From Silene latifolia (taxonomy: Eukaryota > Streptophyta > Magnoliopsida > Caryophyllales > Caryophyllaceae), in NCBI RefSeq assembly GCF_048544455.1, contig NC_133529.1, positions 53,873,401 to 53,937,400 of the forward strand: a stretch of DNA of 64,000 nt, written 5' to 3'. Positions 1 to 13,477 of this stretch are shown in pieces (position 1 is the first letter of the stretch; each line of letters opens with the position of its first letter). Made by a program: the position numbers and the translations under genes. The notes under the pieces were generated by a model. It did no database searches. It was given only the letters and a program-made list of their open reading frames with translations, and was not told where the DNA came from.

Positions 1-430
1 TACGCCAAATCTGGCAATCAATAAGGAGCGTATCACAACGGTTTAATGCATTTAATAACGACACTTAGATTACCGTTTTCCAAATATTGGCAGAAACCTA
101 GACCGCGATAATGAGAATAACGGTTTCCCATGAAAACCGTTGTTATTATAATGTGACAAGGGCTACTTAACAAACCGTTATCAAAAACGTTTTAACGGTT
201 TCCAAAAGCTCGTTATAAAATCGCTCTTATCAACGGTTGTTAGACAACTGTTACCAGTTTAAGAAAACGGCATTTCGAAAACCGTTACTAAGCTAGAACC
301 AGCAACGGTTTGTGGTACCCGTTGTTATCTTATAGATACGGGTTTCTTGTAATCGTTATCATTTTTAATTATGAAAGAACAGTTTTTCAATTCAAGCGTT
401 GTCACTATTTGATTAGATTTCTCAGTTTTG
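1..430. repeat. Left subterminal repeat region of the CACTA element
   Basis: More than a dozen AACGGTT / AACCGTT heptamers and near matches occur in both orientations, often as inverted pairs with a short spacer (for example around 116-150 and 195-215). This is the subterminal array that CACTA transposases bind. No gene is seen in 431-590, which is AT-rich. Confidence 0.85.
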
Positions 431-590
431 CCACTGCATGCAAAACTTTATCGGAACTTTAATAAATATTCAATTTGACCAATAATATTCAATTTGACCA
501 AAATAATTCTATAAATATGTCTTCATAAGGTTTTAGGTCAAAATCTAAATTATCAAAAATTTACTCTTTAATTTCTCTCTAAAAAAAATA

Positions 591-1067
591 TGGCTGGTGT
601 ATCGAAGCTACAATCACGTAATCGTTACGCACAGCCGTTTACTTGCATTCTCCATAATCTCTCGGTTCGTTATGATGGGAATGGAAAAAGTTTATACCCT
701 AATTTTAGGTGGTGAAGCAAATGCTTCATGACTCCGGTTTCATTGCGGTTAAAAAAGTGTACCATGTGTCTACAAACAAGCAAGGTTTTGTAGGCTTCGC
801 TTTTATCGAGTTTGAAGAAGCCAACTGCCATGATAGTTTTCGTTAGGCAAGAACATTGGGGGCTAGATTTACGGGGAAAGAGGACTTCTATTCGGATGCT
901 AAACAAAAGGGCCCTTATCTATGGATTGCAACCCATGTTGATCAACGTCTGCTGACACATTACAGGAGGCATCACATTCCTGCCACCATGCCTATGTCAT
1001 GGGAGAAAGAGGCCATTCCACCTGCGCTGCCCACTGATGATGAAGAGTCGATCTACAACTTGATCTA
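591..1067 (+). pseudogene. Captured XS-domain (SGS3-like) gene fragment
   Basis: A reading frame begins with ATG at 591, shifts frame near 700-710, and continues to the TAG after 1065, with one in-frame TAG at 844-846. The translation follows the layout of the plant XS domain known from SGS3/FDM RNA-silencing proteins: an opening block with DGNGKS, then DSGF, a KQGFVGFAFIEFEEA stretch matching the GHxGxAxVEF core, then GKEDFYSD and KGPYLWIA matching the GKxDW and LYgWvA blocks. It lies between the left terminus and the transposase, where CACTA elements often carry host gene pieces. No XH domain or coiled coil follows. A function for this broken copy is unlikely. The XS assignment is by motif order only and could be a chance resemblance. 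Confidence 0.5.
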
Positions 1068-1751
1068 GTCGAAATTGGGCATGAAGACTATCCTAATTCT
1101 TCACCAGATTCTAATTAAGTCTTTAATTATTATCTGACATTATGAGTTGTATTTTGATTATGGTGGTTATATGAATTAAAGTTTAATTATTTATGTTATT
1201 TGTTACTACGTTTTAATTAAGTCCTTACACTCAAATGCAATCCACCAAATAAAATATTATAATGACTAACTTTCTACTTATAATAATAATAAAGAATGGA
1301 AACAGCATAATAAGATAATAAGAATTGGAACCGTTATAATAATAATAAGATAAAATGATAACGGCTCTTTGTTAAGCCATTATCATATTACATATATCAA
1401 CAACGGTTATTTTAAAGCCGTTGTCATATTACACCAATTAACAACGGTGTTTCTTAAAGTCGTTGTAAAAACAAATCCACTGTCAAAACTGAAAAGTTTG
1501 TGATTTTAGTTTACCAATGCATGCCCTATTTATTGGTTGTTTGACCATTATTCACCTCATGCATCCTTGCACAATTACAACGGTACTTATAAGAACCGTC
1601 TTAGATTAGGCAACTCTAAAAATAAATGAAATTTCAAAGGTATTAATAACAGAATGACTGATGGTGAACAATTCATCTTTGCCGTCGTCGCCATAATTAA
1701 TTTTTATAACTTAAAAAAGGTAATCTCATTTTCATAGCTACTGGCTTATAT
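1068..1751. other. CACTA internal spacer with AACGG repeats
   Basis: No gene is seen. From about 1300 to 1610 there are further copies of AACGG/CCGTT motifs in both orientations, so the binding-site-like array extends up to the transposase gene. The rest is AT-rich. Confidence 0.6.
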
Positions 1752-4700
1752 ATGGGTCGTACTTGGATGATTGATGGTGAAATTGGTGATCCCATTTATA
1801 ATGATGGAATTGCTGAATTTTGCAATTTCGTTAGTGAAAAGTTTTATCTCCACTCATCAATCCCCTGCCCTTGTAATAGATATGGTAATATTAGGGTTTT
1901 GCCTATCCCAGATGTCAAAATACACTTAGAAAAGAATAGTTTCAATAGAGATTATAGGCGTTCGATTTTTCATGGAGAATTAGAGGATGAGGATGGGGAA
2001 TCTGATGTAGAGGTAAATAATCATACATCTGAAGTTGCTTATTTAGATATAGGGGATGGGGCATATGATGTGTGTGTAAACAATCGTTCACCTACACCTG
2101 AAGTTGTTTTAGGTGAGAAGTTTGCTGAAGATGATAGATTCGATGATTTTGAAGCTACCGGTGGCGGAGAAATAAATGCTGATGATTTAATTGAGAAGTT
2201 GAGTCAATCTGAAATGCCTTTATTTGCTGATTTTAAGAAGTATACCAAATTGTCCGCGATGGTAAAGTTATATAACTTGAATGGGGCAAAGGGTGGAGTG
2301 ATAAGAGTTTTACGGATCTTCTAGCTTTGCTATGTGACATGCTTCCTGGCGGTAATGTTCTTCCGAGTCGGACATATGAGGCTAAAGAAATTATTAGAGA
2401 TTTGGGCATGGAATATGAGAAAATACATGCTTGTCCCAATGACTGCATATTGTACCGTAAAGATTATGAGAAATTATCATATTGTTCGCGCTGCTCTGTG
2501 TGGCATTATAAGACTAAGGAAGGGATCTCAGCTAAGGTGTTGTGGTATTTTCCAATAATACCAAGATTCATAAGGATTTATTTGAATGAAGAAGATGCAA
2601 GAATGTTGACTTGGCATAATAGTGGAAGGATTGAAGATGGAAAGTTAAGACACCCAGCGGATGGTCAACAGTGGAAAGAGTTTGACGCTAAATATCCTTA
2701 CTTCGCCAAAGAAGCAAGGAACTTGTGTCTAGTGCTCTCCACAGATGGAATGAACCCTCATGGAAACATGAGTACCCAACATAGTACTTGGCCAGTTGTG
2801 TTGGCCATCTAAAATTTGCCCCCATGGGTTTGCATGAAATGGAAATATCTGATGTTGCCTTTGTTGATATCTGGCCCTCGACAACCTGGAAATGACATAG
2901 ATGTGTATTTGGAACCACTTCTAGATGATCTGAAGATTTTGTCAGAAATAGGGATACCAGTGTTTGATGGTTATAAGAACGAATGTTTCAATCTGAGAGC
3001 TATGTTATTGTGTACAATAACTGACTTTCTGGCGTACGGCGATCTTTCTGGACATACTGTACAGGGGAAAGAGGCTTGCCCATTGTGTGGGGGGGATGTT
3101 GAATCAGCATATTTGAAGCATTCTTGCAAGCATGTGTACAGGGGAAATCGTCGATGGTTATGCCATGATCATTATTATCGTAAGCTTCACAAGGCGTTTA
3201 ATGGGTGTCCTGAGCAACGTGGGAGTCCTCAGATTTTGAATGGTCATGAAGTGTATGAGAAATTGAAAGATATTGAGATAACGTATGGGAAGAAGGGGCC
3301 TAAGTTATCTACTCGTGGTTATAAAAAAATAAACCATATTTTTTACCAAACTTTCGTACTGACATGACCTCCCGGTTAGACATTGCCTAGATTTTATGCA
3401 CATTGAAAAGAACGTTTGTGATAATATAATCAATACTCTACTGAATGTTCCGGGTAGGACAAAAGACAACAAGGCAGTTAGGGATGATATGGTTGAGATG
3501 GGTATTAGGCCCGAGCTGGCAGCTAAAACAAAAGGAAATCAGACTTTTTTGCCACCTGCAGCTCATACTCTTTCAAAAAAAGGAGAAAAAAGAGTTTTAC
3601 GAATGCTTGCATGGTATTAAGGTGCCAGAGGGCTATTCATCTAATATTAGAAGCCTTGTTTCGTTGCAGGACCTAAAACTTACTGGTTTAAAGTCACATG
3701 ACTATCATACATTGATGCAACAACTACTAGCTGTGGCCGTTCGTTCCATTCTACCTCCAAATGTTCGACATGCTATAATTAGATTTTGCTATTTCTTCAA
3801 ATCAATCAATAGTAAAGTCATTGATCCCGATGAAATGGAAACTTTGCAGGAGATCCTCGTCACCAGTCTTTGTCAGTTTGAAATGTATTTTCCTCCCTTA
3901 GTTTTCACTATCATGGTTCATTTGACTGTCCACCTAGTCCGAGAGGTTTTTAATCTCGGGCCAGTGTATTTGAGATATCAGTACCCATTCGAACGATTAA
4001 TGAAATTTTACAAGGATTACACATCTAATAGGTATCGTCCAGAGGGGTATTTCTGAGCGATCAATTATCGATGAAGCTTTTTCGTATTGTTACGCGTACC
4101 TCTCCTTGGATGAGTTAATTGGAGCTCCTACGAATCGTCATTGTGACTGGATGAATGGAAAAGGTGTAAGGGGTCGTGTTTCCAAGGATATGTCATCTGA
4201 CATGCGACATATACATACGTTCTATTTAACGAAGATCATGTCCAGCCTTACAGTATGGAACACCGGAGTTACCTTAAGGGAAAACACCTTCACAAGAACG
4301 AAAGGTGGTATGATAATGAGCATTACAAGCAATTTAGTTACTGGTTTATGGATACTATTTACGATGATGACAACTTAATTGATGATTGCTCAACTAGCCT
4401 ACGACATCTCGCTTTCGGTCCTGATGCTCGTGCAACTTTTTATAGTGGGTATGCGGCCAATGGGTACACTTTCTACACCCGCATTCAAGATAAGGCGAGC
4501 ACAATACAAAACAGTGGAGTTTGCGTAGATTCTAAGGCAATATACTTTGCTAGTTCAAAGGATAAAAATCTTATTTTGGGTACAATGCAATATTATAGAG
4601 TTATTCAAGATATATTGGTTTTAGACTACATGGATTTCGAGATACCTCTATTTCGGTGCAAGTGGCTTGACAACGACAATGGTGTTAGAAAGGATGATTT

Positions 4701-4992
4701 AGGATTCACATTAGTAAATTTTGACAAGGTTGGAAACAAGAACGATCCTTTTATATTAGCGTCACAAGCAAAACAAGTGTTTTATGTTACCGATCCTATG
4801 GATAAGAAGTGGTCAGTTGTTCTATCTTGCCATCGCCGAATTCCAGATGATGAAGACGTCGAATTTGAAGGACTTGATCACAATGCTATATTGCAGTTTG
4901 GTAATGATGTTGAAAATGTTAACATTCCAAACATATATACATGGGATGATCATAATGAAGGTATTTGTGTTAATGAAGAGACTAGCAAATAA
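1752..4992 (+). pseudogene. CACTA TNP2-type transposase, frameshifted
   Basis: This is the transposase that would bind the ends and move the element. The start MGRTWMIDG at 1752 opens a transposase-associated domain with its CPC..Y.N zinc-like block (about residues 35-45). The TNP2/Transposase_21 core follows: CDMLPGGNVLPS, ACPNDCILY, CSRCSVWHY, TDGMNPHG (about 2733), GPRQPGNDIDVYL (about 2873) and HIEKNVCDN (about 3399). A DUF4218 block (RFCYFF, FPPLVFTIMVHL) and a DUF4216 block (YMDFEIPLFRCKW, about 4628) close the protein. Damage is heavy: frameshifts near 2280, 3330, 3590 (A-rich run), 4045 and 4245, and a stop at 2810-2812 inside the conserved TWPVVL..YNLPPW block. No product is expected. 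Family assignment is very secure. Confidence 0.95.
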
Positions 4993-5800
4993 AAAAAACG
5001 TTCCCGGCAGTCGTGAAAATATCAGCAATCCAATCAAGATATCATACGTCATGTGTAATTATTGTCTTGCTGTTATATATCAAACTGTTGTTGTAAACTT
5101 TTTCTCCTGTTGCAGCGGGAGGGTTAGGGAAATATCGTATCAAACAAAATGAATTGTTAAATAAAACGGTTATACCTAAACCGTTGTTGAGGAGGTGTAT
5201 AGTTATAACGGTTCAGGCCGTTGTTATCTATATGAAAATGATGCTTTATTTCTTGGCGGTAAAATCAAACACAATGAAATATAAAGTAAAACGGTTATAC
5301 CCAAACCGTTGTTCGGGACGCGTACAGTTATAACGGTTCAGGCCGTTGTTATGTATATAAAAATATTGCTTTATTTCTTGGCGGGAGAATCAAACAACAT
5401 GAAAATATTACAGACAACGGTTATTTCAAACCCGTTGTAGATAGTACTAATCAATTACGGTTTCAAACAAAATCGTTGTCTGTTTGGGAACAAAATACAA
5501 CGGTTTTTCTTCTACCGTGTTTATTACTTTTCAATAAACAAGGTCTTACAAGTGTTGTATTATTCACACATATATACTCTGAGCTTCCTCTCCCCCACAT
5601 AATATCCTCAAACATTGAACTTCCCCTCAACCACCAGACTACCCCATCGTCGTCGCAGTCATCGTCATCGTCGCCATTGCCGCCACCAGATCAATCCGGG
5701 TTCTCCTCTTTAAAGAAGTAATAAACCCTCCTCTCTAGAGATTTGTTTGTTATTATAAGTATGCATTGTTATTATTTGTTTATTAATTTCTGGTTTAGAT
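4993..5800. repeat. Internal AACGGTT repeat block, tandemly duplicated
   Basis: Between the two CACTA genes, 5157-5475 holds AACGGTT/CCGTTGTT motifs. A unit of about 120 bp is present twice (about 5160-5279 and 5284-5400), with shared words such as GTTATAACGGTTCAGGCC and TTTATTTCTTGGCGG. 5476-5800 shows no gene beyond a short serine/proline-rich frame that I do not credit. Confidence 0.7.
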
Positions 5801-7295
5801 ATGGTCAAAAAGCGGAAAAGAAACGATGGAAATGCGTCAGGCGATGACTCAGGTGATGAGAATAATTTGCAACACATTGCGGGTCGAATGCGCCACAGGG
5901 TTTCCCTAGAAGCAATAAATTCAAAGATACTTAATCCTTTACAGTGGGATAAAGATACGGGGCTGCCATATGGTGAGTATGCCGGGTATTTTTGCGAGTT
6001 GGATTGGTTGTTGTGTAAGACAGTATGTGCCTCTTAGTATGCCGCGTATCAGTGAACTGAGTAAAATACGGAACACCATGCTAATAAACAGGATAAAGGT
6101 ATGTATATACAATAATAAATGTTTTAGCTGAAGTTATGTTACTATTTGATATGTGTATTAGCCAAAACACTTGTACCAACTACGCTCATCATATATGCAG
6201 TTAGCTTACGTTGTCCCCGAAATGTATGATAAGTACCTAAAAAAAAAGATCGGGGAAGCCCTCAGATCTTGGAAGTTAAAGATTGCTGAGAACCACTTGT
6301 TCAACAAGGAAACCGGGGAGATGAACAAGAACCCACCAAAAAAGAAGTATCCGTATATCACTCAGGACCATTGGGATAGCTATATCGCTTATAGGTAGTC
6401 TGACAAGTTTAAGGTAACTTAATAATAATAAGTAAAGGAGTATACTTTGTTTAGTGTTTGGTCATGCTTACATTTCTTGATACAATTTATTTGATGAAGG
6501 CTATGAGTGAGAGGAACAAGGCGAACATTTCAAAGAAAAAGACCGTCTTTTACGGCTCCCGAGGTGGTTATAGATTGATTAAGAAGAAACTAGTAAGTAC
6601 ATAATTCTTATAGTATTAGACTATTAGGTAATGAATGTTATATATGTTCATAGTAATCATGCATATTTTGAGAGGATATCAATGTGAAGAATGAATTGTA
6701 GGCAAAGCTTGAAAAATTCAGTCGTCACGATGCTTGGATGGAAGGTCATACTCCTAAGAATGGAAAGACAGAAACTGAATATGATAAGGACATCAAAGAG
6801 AAAATTGTAAGTTTGAATAAATATGTCACTCCTACCACTGGTAGTCGGAGTTATATAATTGTGAGTTACTTAATGGTTTTATGTGTATGTAGAGGATCTG
6901 TGAGAAGGAGGTACAAGAAGGAAAATGGAAGCCTGAAGGACGTGATGACATTCTTGCTAGGGCAATCGGCAAAGCAGAGCATCCAGGTCATGTGAGAGAG
7001 GTATGAACGTATGTTGGTATCAATAAGTATTTTGGGAAAACTACTCGACGTGCTGATGATTCCAAGAAGGTAATCTATAAATACTGTATTTGAACCAACG
7101 TAATTAATTTACAACTATATATGTTGACATTAATTTCTACTACACAGCTACAGAAAATAGCCAGATTGATGGTGAGAATGTTGGAAACTGGGGAAAAGCC
7201 ATCATAAAAGGAGTTAGATATGGTTCAACAAGTCATAAAGGAAGAAGAGGAGGAGGAGGAGGAGGAGGAGGAAAAAGAGGTAATAATATTTATGT

Positions 7296-7376
<81 letters not shown>

Positions 7377-9380
7377 TGTTATATGATTTGGAAAATCAGT
7401 ACGTGTTATATGGACAAGTGTTAAGGTACAGAAGGAAGCCGAGGATGACATGATAAGGGAGAAGGAAATGGGAAAGGAGACTGAAGTGGGAGCCGAGGAT
7501 CGATATCAGGCAGTTGAAGAGGAAGAGGATGCCAGGAAGGCCGTGACACAGGATGAAGTGGAGGTAGTGGATGATCAGATGTTCTTCTCAACACCGAAAA
7601 AGGTAGTGAATGTATGTGTACTAATTGATTAAAGCTGACTTGAAGGGCGATTGCAAGGTGGCTTATCGTCTGTCCAATTTACAGGGGAAACAGAAAGTTG
7701 TTGTTGCCAGGGGATACGTGTTCAATTACGACCGGCTAAGGTTCATGGTATACCCCTTCGTCACAATTGTAGGAAAGTGGAAGTGTCCCAATTATATAAA
7801 GACGAGTATGGGGAAGTAAAAGTACCATTTCCTAATGAGGAGATCACTTATTTAAAAGAAGATCTAAGCTCTTATGTGCAAAGGCTTGCCAACCTCATCA
7901 ATGTTGTCATCCCCGAGGTACCTATATGCAGACATTAATTATTACTTGTTCTTTAAATAGATTAGGGTACGAATATTAACATATCGTAAGTACTTTAATC
8001 TTTACATTTGCAGAACTTAAGCAAAGCCATGATGGCAGCTAAAGCAATTACTACTACGTTAACGAAAGTTGTTGCAGTCAAGCCTGCTTATGATTCTTAT
8101 TATGAATCGTGTGAATATAAGAAAAAGATGAAAACTGCTTCGCCGAAGGCTTTGCACAACTTTGCTGTAAAGAAGTCACCTACAGGGGATGTAGTCATGA
8201 TTAACATTGAAAAGGAAGTTATGGGCGCAGCTGATATAGCCATACTGGACCCGGAGCAACTGATGGAATTTGTCGACCTTGACAATTTAGATGTTGTTCA
8301 CATTTTGATTTGGATGAAGTAAGTTTTATTAATAAAACTATTTAGTCATTTCCATTTACGAATAATGATGTTTATTTAAATTATCAATTACAATAACAAT
8401 CTTCGTTCCATGTGGCGTAATAGGTACCTCAATAATCAGTTCGCTGAGTGGAAGGTCCCAATTCACGCCTACGGATTCTTGAGTCCTAAGGCGTTCTCTG
8501 TGCACAGAATTTCATACGAAGAACAAATCAATAGTATCGCTCGTCGGTTGATGTCGTCCAAAAAACTATGGCTTGCCCCCTACAATGAGAATATGTATGT
8601 ATAGTACGTGATTATTGTAATGAATCACAGTATAAATTTATTATTAACATGCTTAAATGCATGTAAATGAACTAACTTTTCTATGTCCCAAAATGAATAG
8701 GAAGCATTGGGTGCTACTGACAATCCAAGTAGAAACAAAAATAGTGTACTGGATTGACTCTCGCGAAGGCAAACCCTCTGACAGTTGTGTAAGGATGATA
8801 ACTGAATAAGTTTACAACCTTCAATAATGTCATTTGTTATTGTATGACTTGAGCCATATATATGCAAATAACAATGGCATGTGTTTATATTTATGAATTA
8901 GTGTTTTTGAAGCAAAAAACAAGATTATGTCCACTTGGAAAATATGAAAGCAACACTGATTCTAATTTTATCACGCCAATAGTAAGTGTATTTTTAATAA
9001 TTACTCGTATCATTTAATTAATGTTTATGCGAGCGGTTGATTATCTAATTCAGCTGATTTGTGTATGACTTATATATTAGTCTCATAAAGCACCAGACGA
9101 CAAACAATGCGCCTTTTACGTTTGTCAGTCCATGTGGAAGGTTATCGACGGAAAACTTTCTACCATTCCGATACGGGTTAGTGTGATTTAAAAACTATTT
9201 CAGACGTAAATTGAGTTCAATTCTGTATACTTCCATATATTATACTATTTTGATTATATATATTTTGAATTGTAGTTTCCACTAATACTCAATAAAGCCC
9301 CAGAATATTCGCCAGAGGACATCAACCAGATGAGAAATATGTGGGCCAGTTATGTTATTTCATTAGCGGAGTCTCAATAG
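5801..9380 (+). pseudogene. CACTA second gene: plant-transposase-associated protein with Ulp1-like (C48) protease end
   Basis: A multi-exon gene starts at MVKKRKRN (5801). Coding blocks are separated by GT-AG introns (for example donors at 6100, 6592, 6810, 7279, 7917 and 8321). Early exons give a lysine-rich region with PYITQDHWDSYIAYR (about 6350) and GSRGGYRLIKKKL. A middle exon has CKVAYRL...VARGYV and KVHGIPLRHNC, typical of CACTA accessory proteins. The 3' exons carry a SUMO-protease fold: HWVLLTI (catalytic His, about 8704), YWIDSREG (Asp, about 8751), and QCAFYVCQSMW (oxyanion Gln and Cys candidates, about 9100). The final block FPLLILNKAPEYS is at about 9277. Frameshifts near 6010 and 7715 and a TAG at 6396-6398 break it. 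Known family members are Ulp1-like proteins of CACTA elements; here a pseudogene. Confidence 0.8.
7298..7371. repeat. (TA)n microsatellite in an intron
   Basis: A pure TA run of about 70 bp lies within an intron of the CACTA second gene. A GAGGAG-rich stretch just upstream (7243-7270) encodes a glutamate run at the end of the preceding exon. Confidence 0.95.
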
Positions 9381-9411
9381 TTTGCTCATGCTTTATGTAC
9401 GTGTGTGTGAA

Positions 9412-11382
<1,971 letters not shown>

Positions 11383-11524
11383 CCATTGTGTATTGGCTTC
11401 TTTAGTTTTTTTGAGGAAGTTGTGTTTTATGGCATTTGATCATCCTTTTTGTACTGTTTTGAAACTAGGTTTAATTGATCACGGGGTGTAATATTTTGAT
11501 GCATGATTGAATTTTTGCAGTGCA

Positions 11525-11566
11525 CAGCTGCTGGAATGCAGCTAAAAAATAGCATTCCAGCAGCTG
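11525..11566. repeat. Perfect 15-bp stem hairpin
   Basis: CAGCTGCTGGAATGC (11525-11539) is followed by a 12-nt A-rich loop and its exact inverse complement (11552-11566). A related GCTGCTG/CAGCAGC half-hairpin follows at 11575-11610. It sits in the CACTA element between the TA repeat and the right subterminal array. Its role is unknown. Confidence 0.8.
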
Positions 11567-11649
11567 CTACAAACGCTGCTGAAAAAATCGCATTTCAGCA
11601 GCTGCTAGAACAAGCTAAAACCATTTTTTTTAAAAAAAAAAAAAATTAA

Positions 11650-12262
11650 AGACGATAACGGTTAAAAACAACCCGTTGCAAACAATTATTTGACAACGGT
11701 TTTATTTAGATAAATAACCGCTGACATCTTTTCCCTCCCATTCAAACCGCAAAAAATATAAGATAACAAACGATAACCGTTGTCGAGTTCAAAATGTTAA
11801 AACGGTTCATTTAAGAAGAACCGTTATCAAAGTTTCATCAACTGATAAATATAACAACGGTTTAGCACGCAATAGAACCGTTGTTAAATTTTGATATTTA
11901 ATTAAATAAGATAACGAAATGAACCATTACCATATATAATATTTAACAACGATTTTGGAACCACTAAACCATTGTCAAGAGTAAACTATGACAACGGGTT
12001 TGAAACCATTATTAATATTTAATAACGGTTTCTTAAAAGTATACCCGTTGCCATAAACGTATTTAACAACAGTTTTATAACGGTTCTTAAGTTGTGATAA
12101 CGGTGTTACAGATCCGTTATTGATGTTATATAATGGTCGCGTGTTTGTATACAACCGTGGTATATATTTAACAACAGTCGTTACTATAACGGTTCCGTGT
12201 TTCTATTTAATAACGGTAATTGCATTATTTGACCGTTATTGAAGGTCTTATTTGGCGTAGTG
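11650..12262. repeat. Right subterminal repeat region of the CACTA element
   Basis: AACGGTT/AACCGTT motifs are dense and in both orientations up to the terminal repeat at 12250-12262. This is the counterpart of the left array. Confidence 0.88.
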
Positions 12263-12783
12263 AAAGGCTCGAATAGCCTAGGCATTTGCCATCCCTACAC
12301 TTGATCAAACACTACACATTAAAACACGTTAAAATACCTCCCTCACTTGCTCTCATGTCAAAAATCTTGCTCAAAGCACAAAAATGCAAATCCAAAAATG
12401 ACAAAGATGCAATAAAGGAAATAAAATGCTAGTTAAGGGGTTAGAATATTTACAAATGGTGGTTTAGGGAGGACTCCACAAAACTCTCATTCTTGGATGA
12501 GATGCCAAGGGGGCATAGCCAAGGTGTTGTTGATGTTGCTCAACACCTTGTAGAAGTAGTCGAAGGCTTGATCATTTTCATTATAAAGATCTTGCATAGA
12601 TCTTTGTGCATTGTTTTCTTAGTTGTGGTACTCCGAGTCAAGATGATGACAAGGATCGACAAAGCCTTGGTCTAAGGTCATAGCATTTCCAATATAAGGA
12701 TTAACTAATCCTTCAAATTTGTCATCCCATAGACCGCAAACTTCACTAGCTTGTTCCCCAATGATGTCATGAGTTGACAAGAG

Positions 12784-13242
12784 CTACTCTTGTTTCTTGT
12801 TATCATGGCCAATGAGGCCTTCTTCATTACTTGTCATGATGGGTGAGCTATTCAAGCTCTCATTGTTGTTGAAAATTTCTTGCTCTCCGAATAGAGCTAC
12901 TTGAAGGTCAACCACTTTCTTCTTCCATATGGGTGGTGTTTCTTTACCCATAGCTTGATCTTTGCATAGAGATTCTAGCTTCTTCATATCATTTTCTCGG
13001 CTATAGTGATCGATCATGAAGCATGGCTCATGTAGTCGGGGAGCTCTCATTGTTTTGTCAAGGTTGAAAGTGATTGTCTCGTCCCCTACTTCAAGTTTGA
13101 GTTGTCCATGTTTCACATCGATTACCGCTCCAGCGGTATGCAAGAAAGGTCTTCCTAAGATGATAGAAATATTGTAATTCTCCTCCATGTCTACAATGAC
13201 AAAGTCTACCGGGATGAAGAACTTGTCAATTCTCACGGGCAC
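12784..13242 (-). pseudogene. Athila-like retropepsin region (partial)
   Basis: The translation has the KFFIPVDFVIVDM stretch and then IILGRPFLHTAGAVIDVKHG, the ILGRPFL-A-xIDV signature that follows the catalytic site in Athila/gypsy proteases, and then VGDETITFN. The catalytic DTGAS-type motif should lie just upstream, at 13243-13470. There the frame is broken, although minus-strand words such as LCDLGASVSVMP can be read at 13340-13380. The tail (to 12784) is low-similarity linker ending in a stop. Part of a gag-pol polyprotein, not a stand-alone gene. Confidence 0.75.
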
Positions 13243-13477
13243 ATCCTCCCATACCCCTAGAGGTATCTTTGTTGATCGATCCGTTATTTGAAGAGTAATG
13301 TTGGTGCATTTGAGCTATCCCATTCCTAGCCTTTTACACACCGAGCATGGCATGACACTTACACTTGCTCCAAGGTCACATAATGCTTTGTTGATTATAG
13401 TGTCGCCAATGGTACATAGAATGGAAAAACTTCCCGGATCTTTGAGTTTTGGAGAGGAACTTCCTTGAAGAATAACA

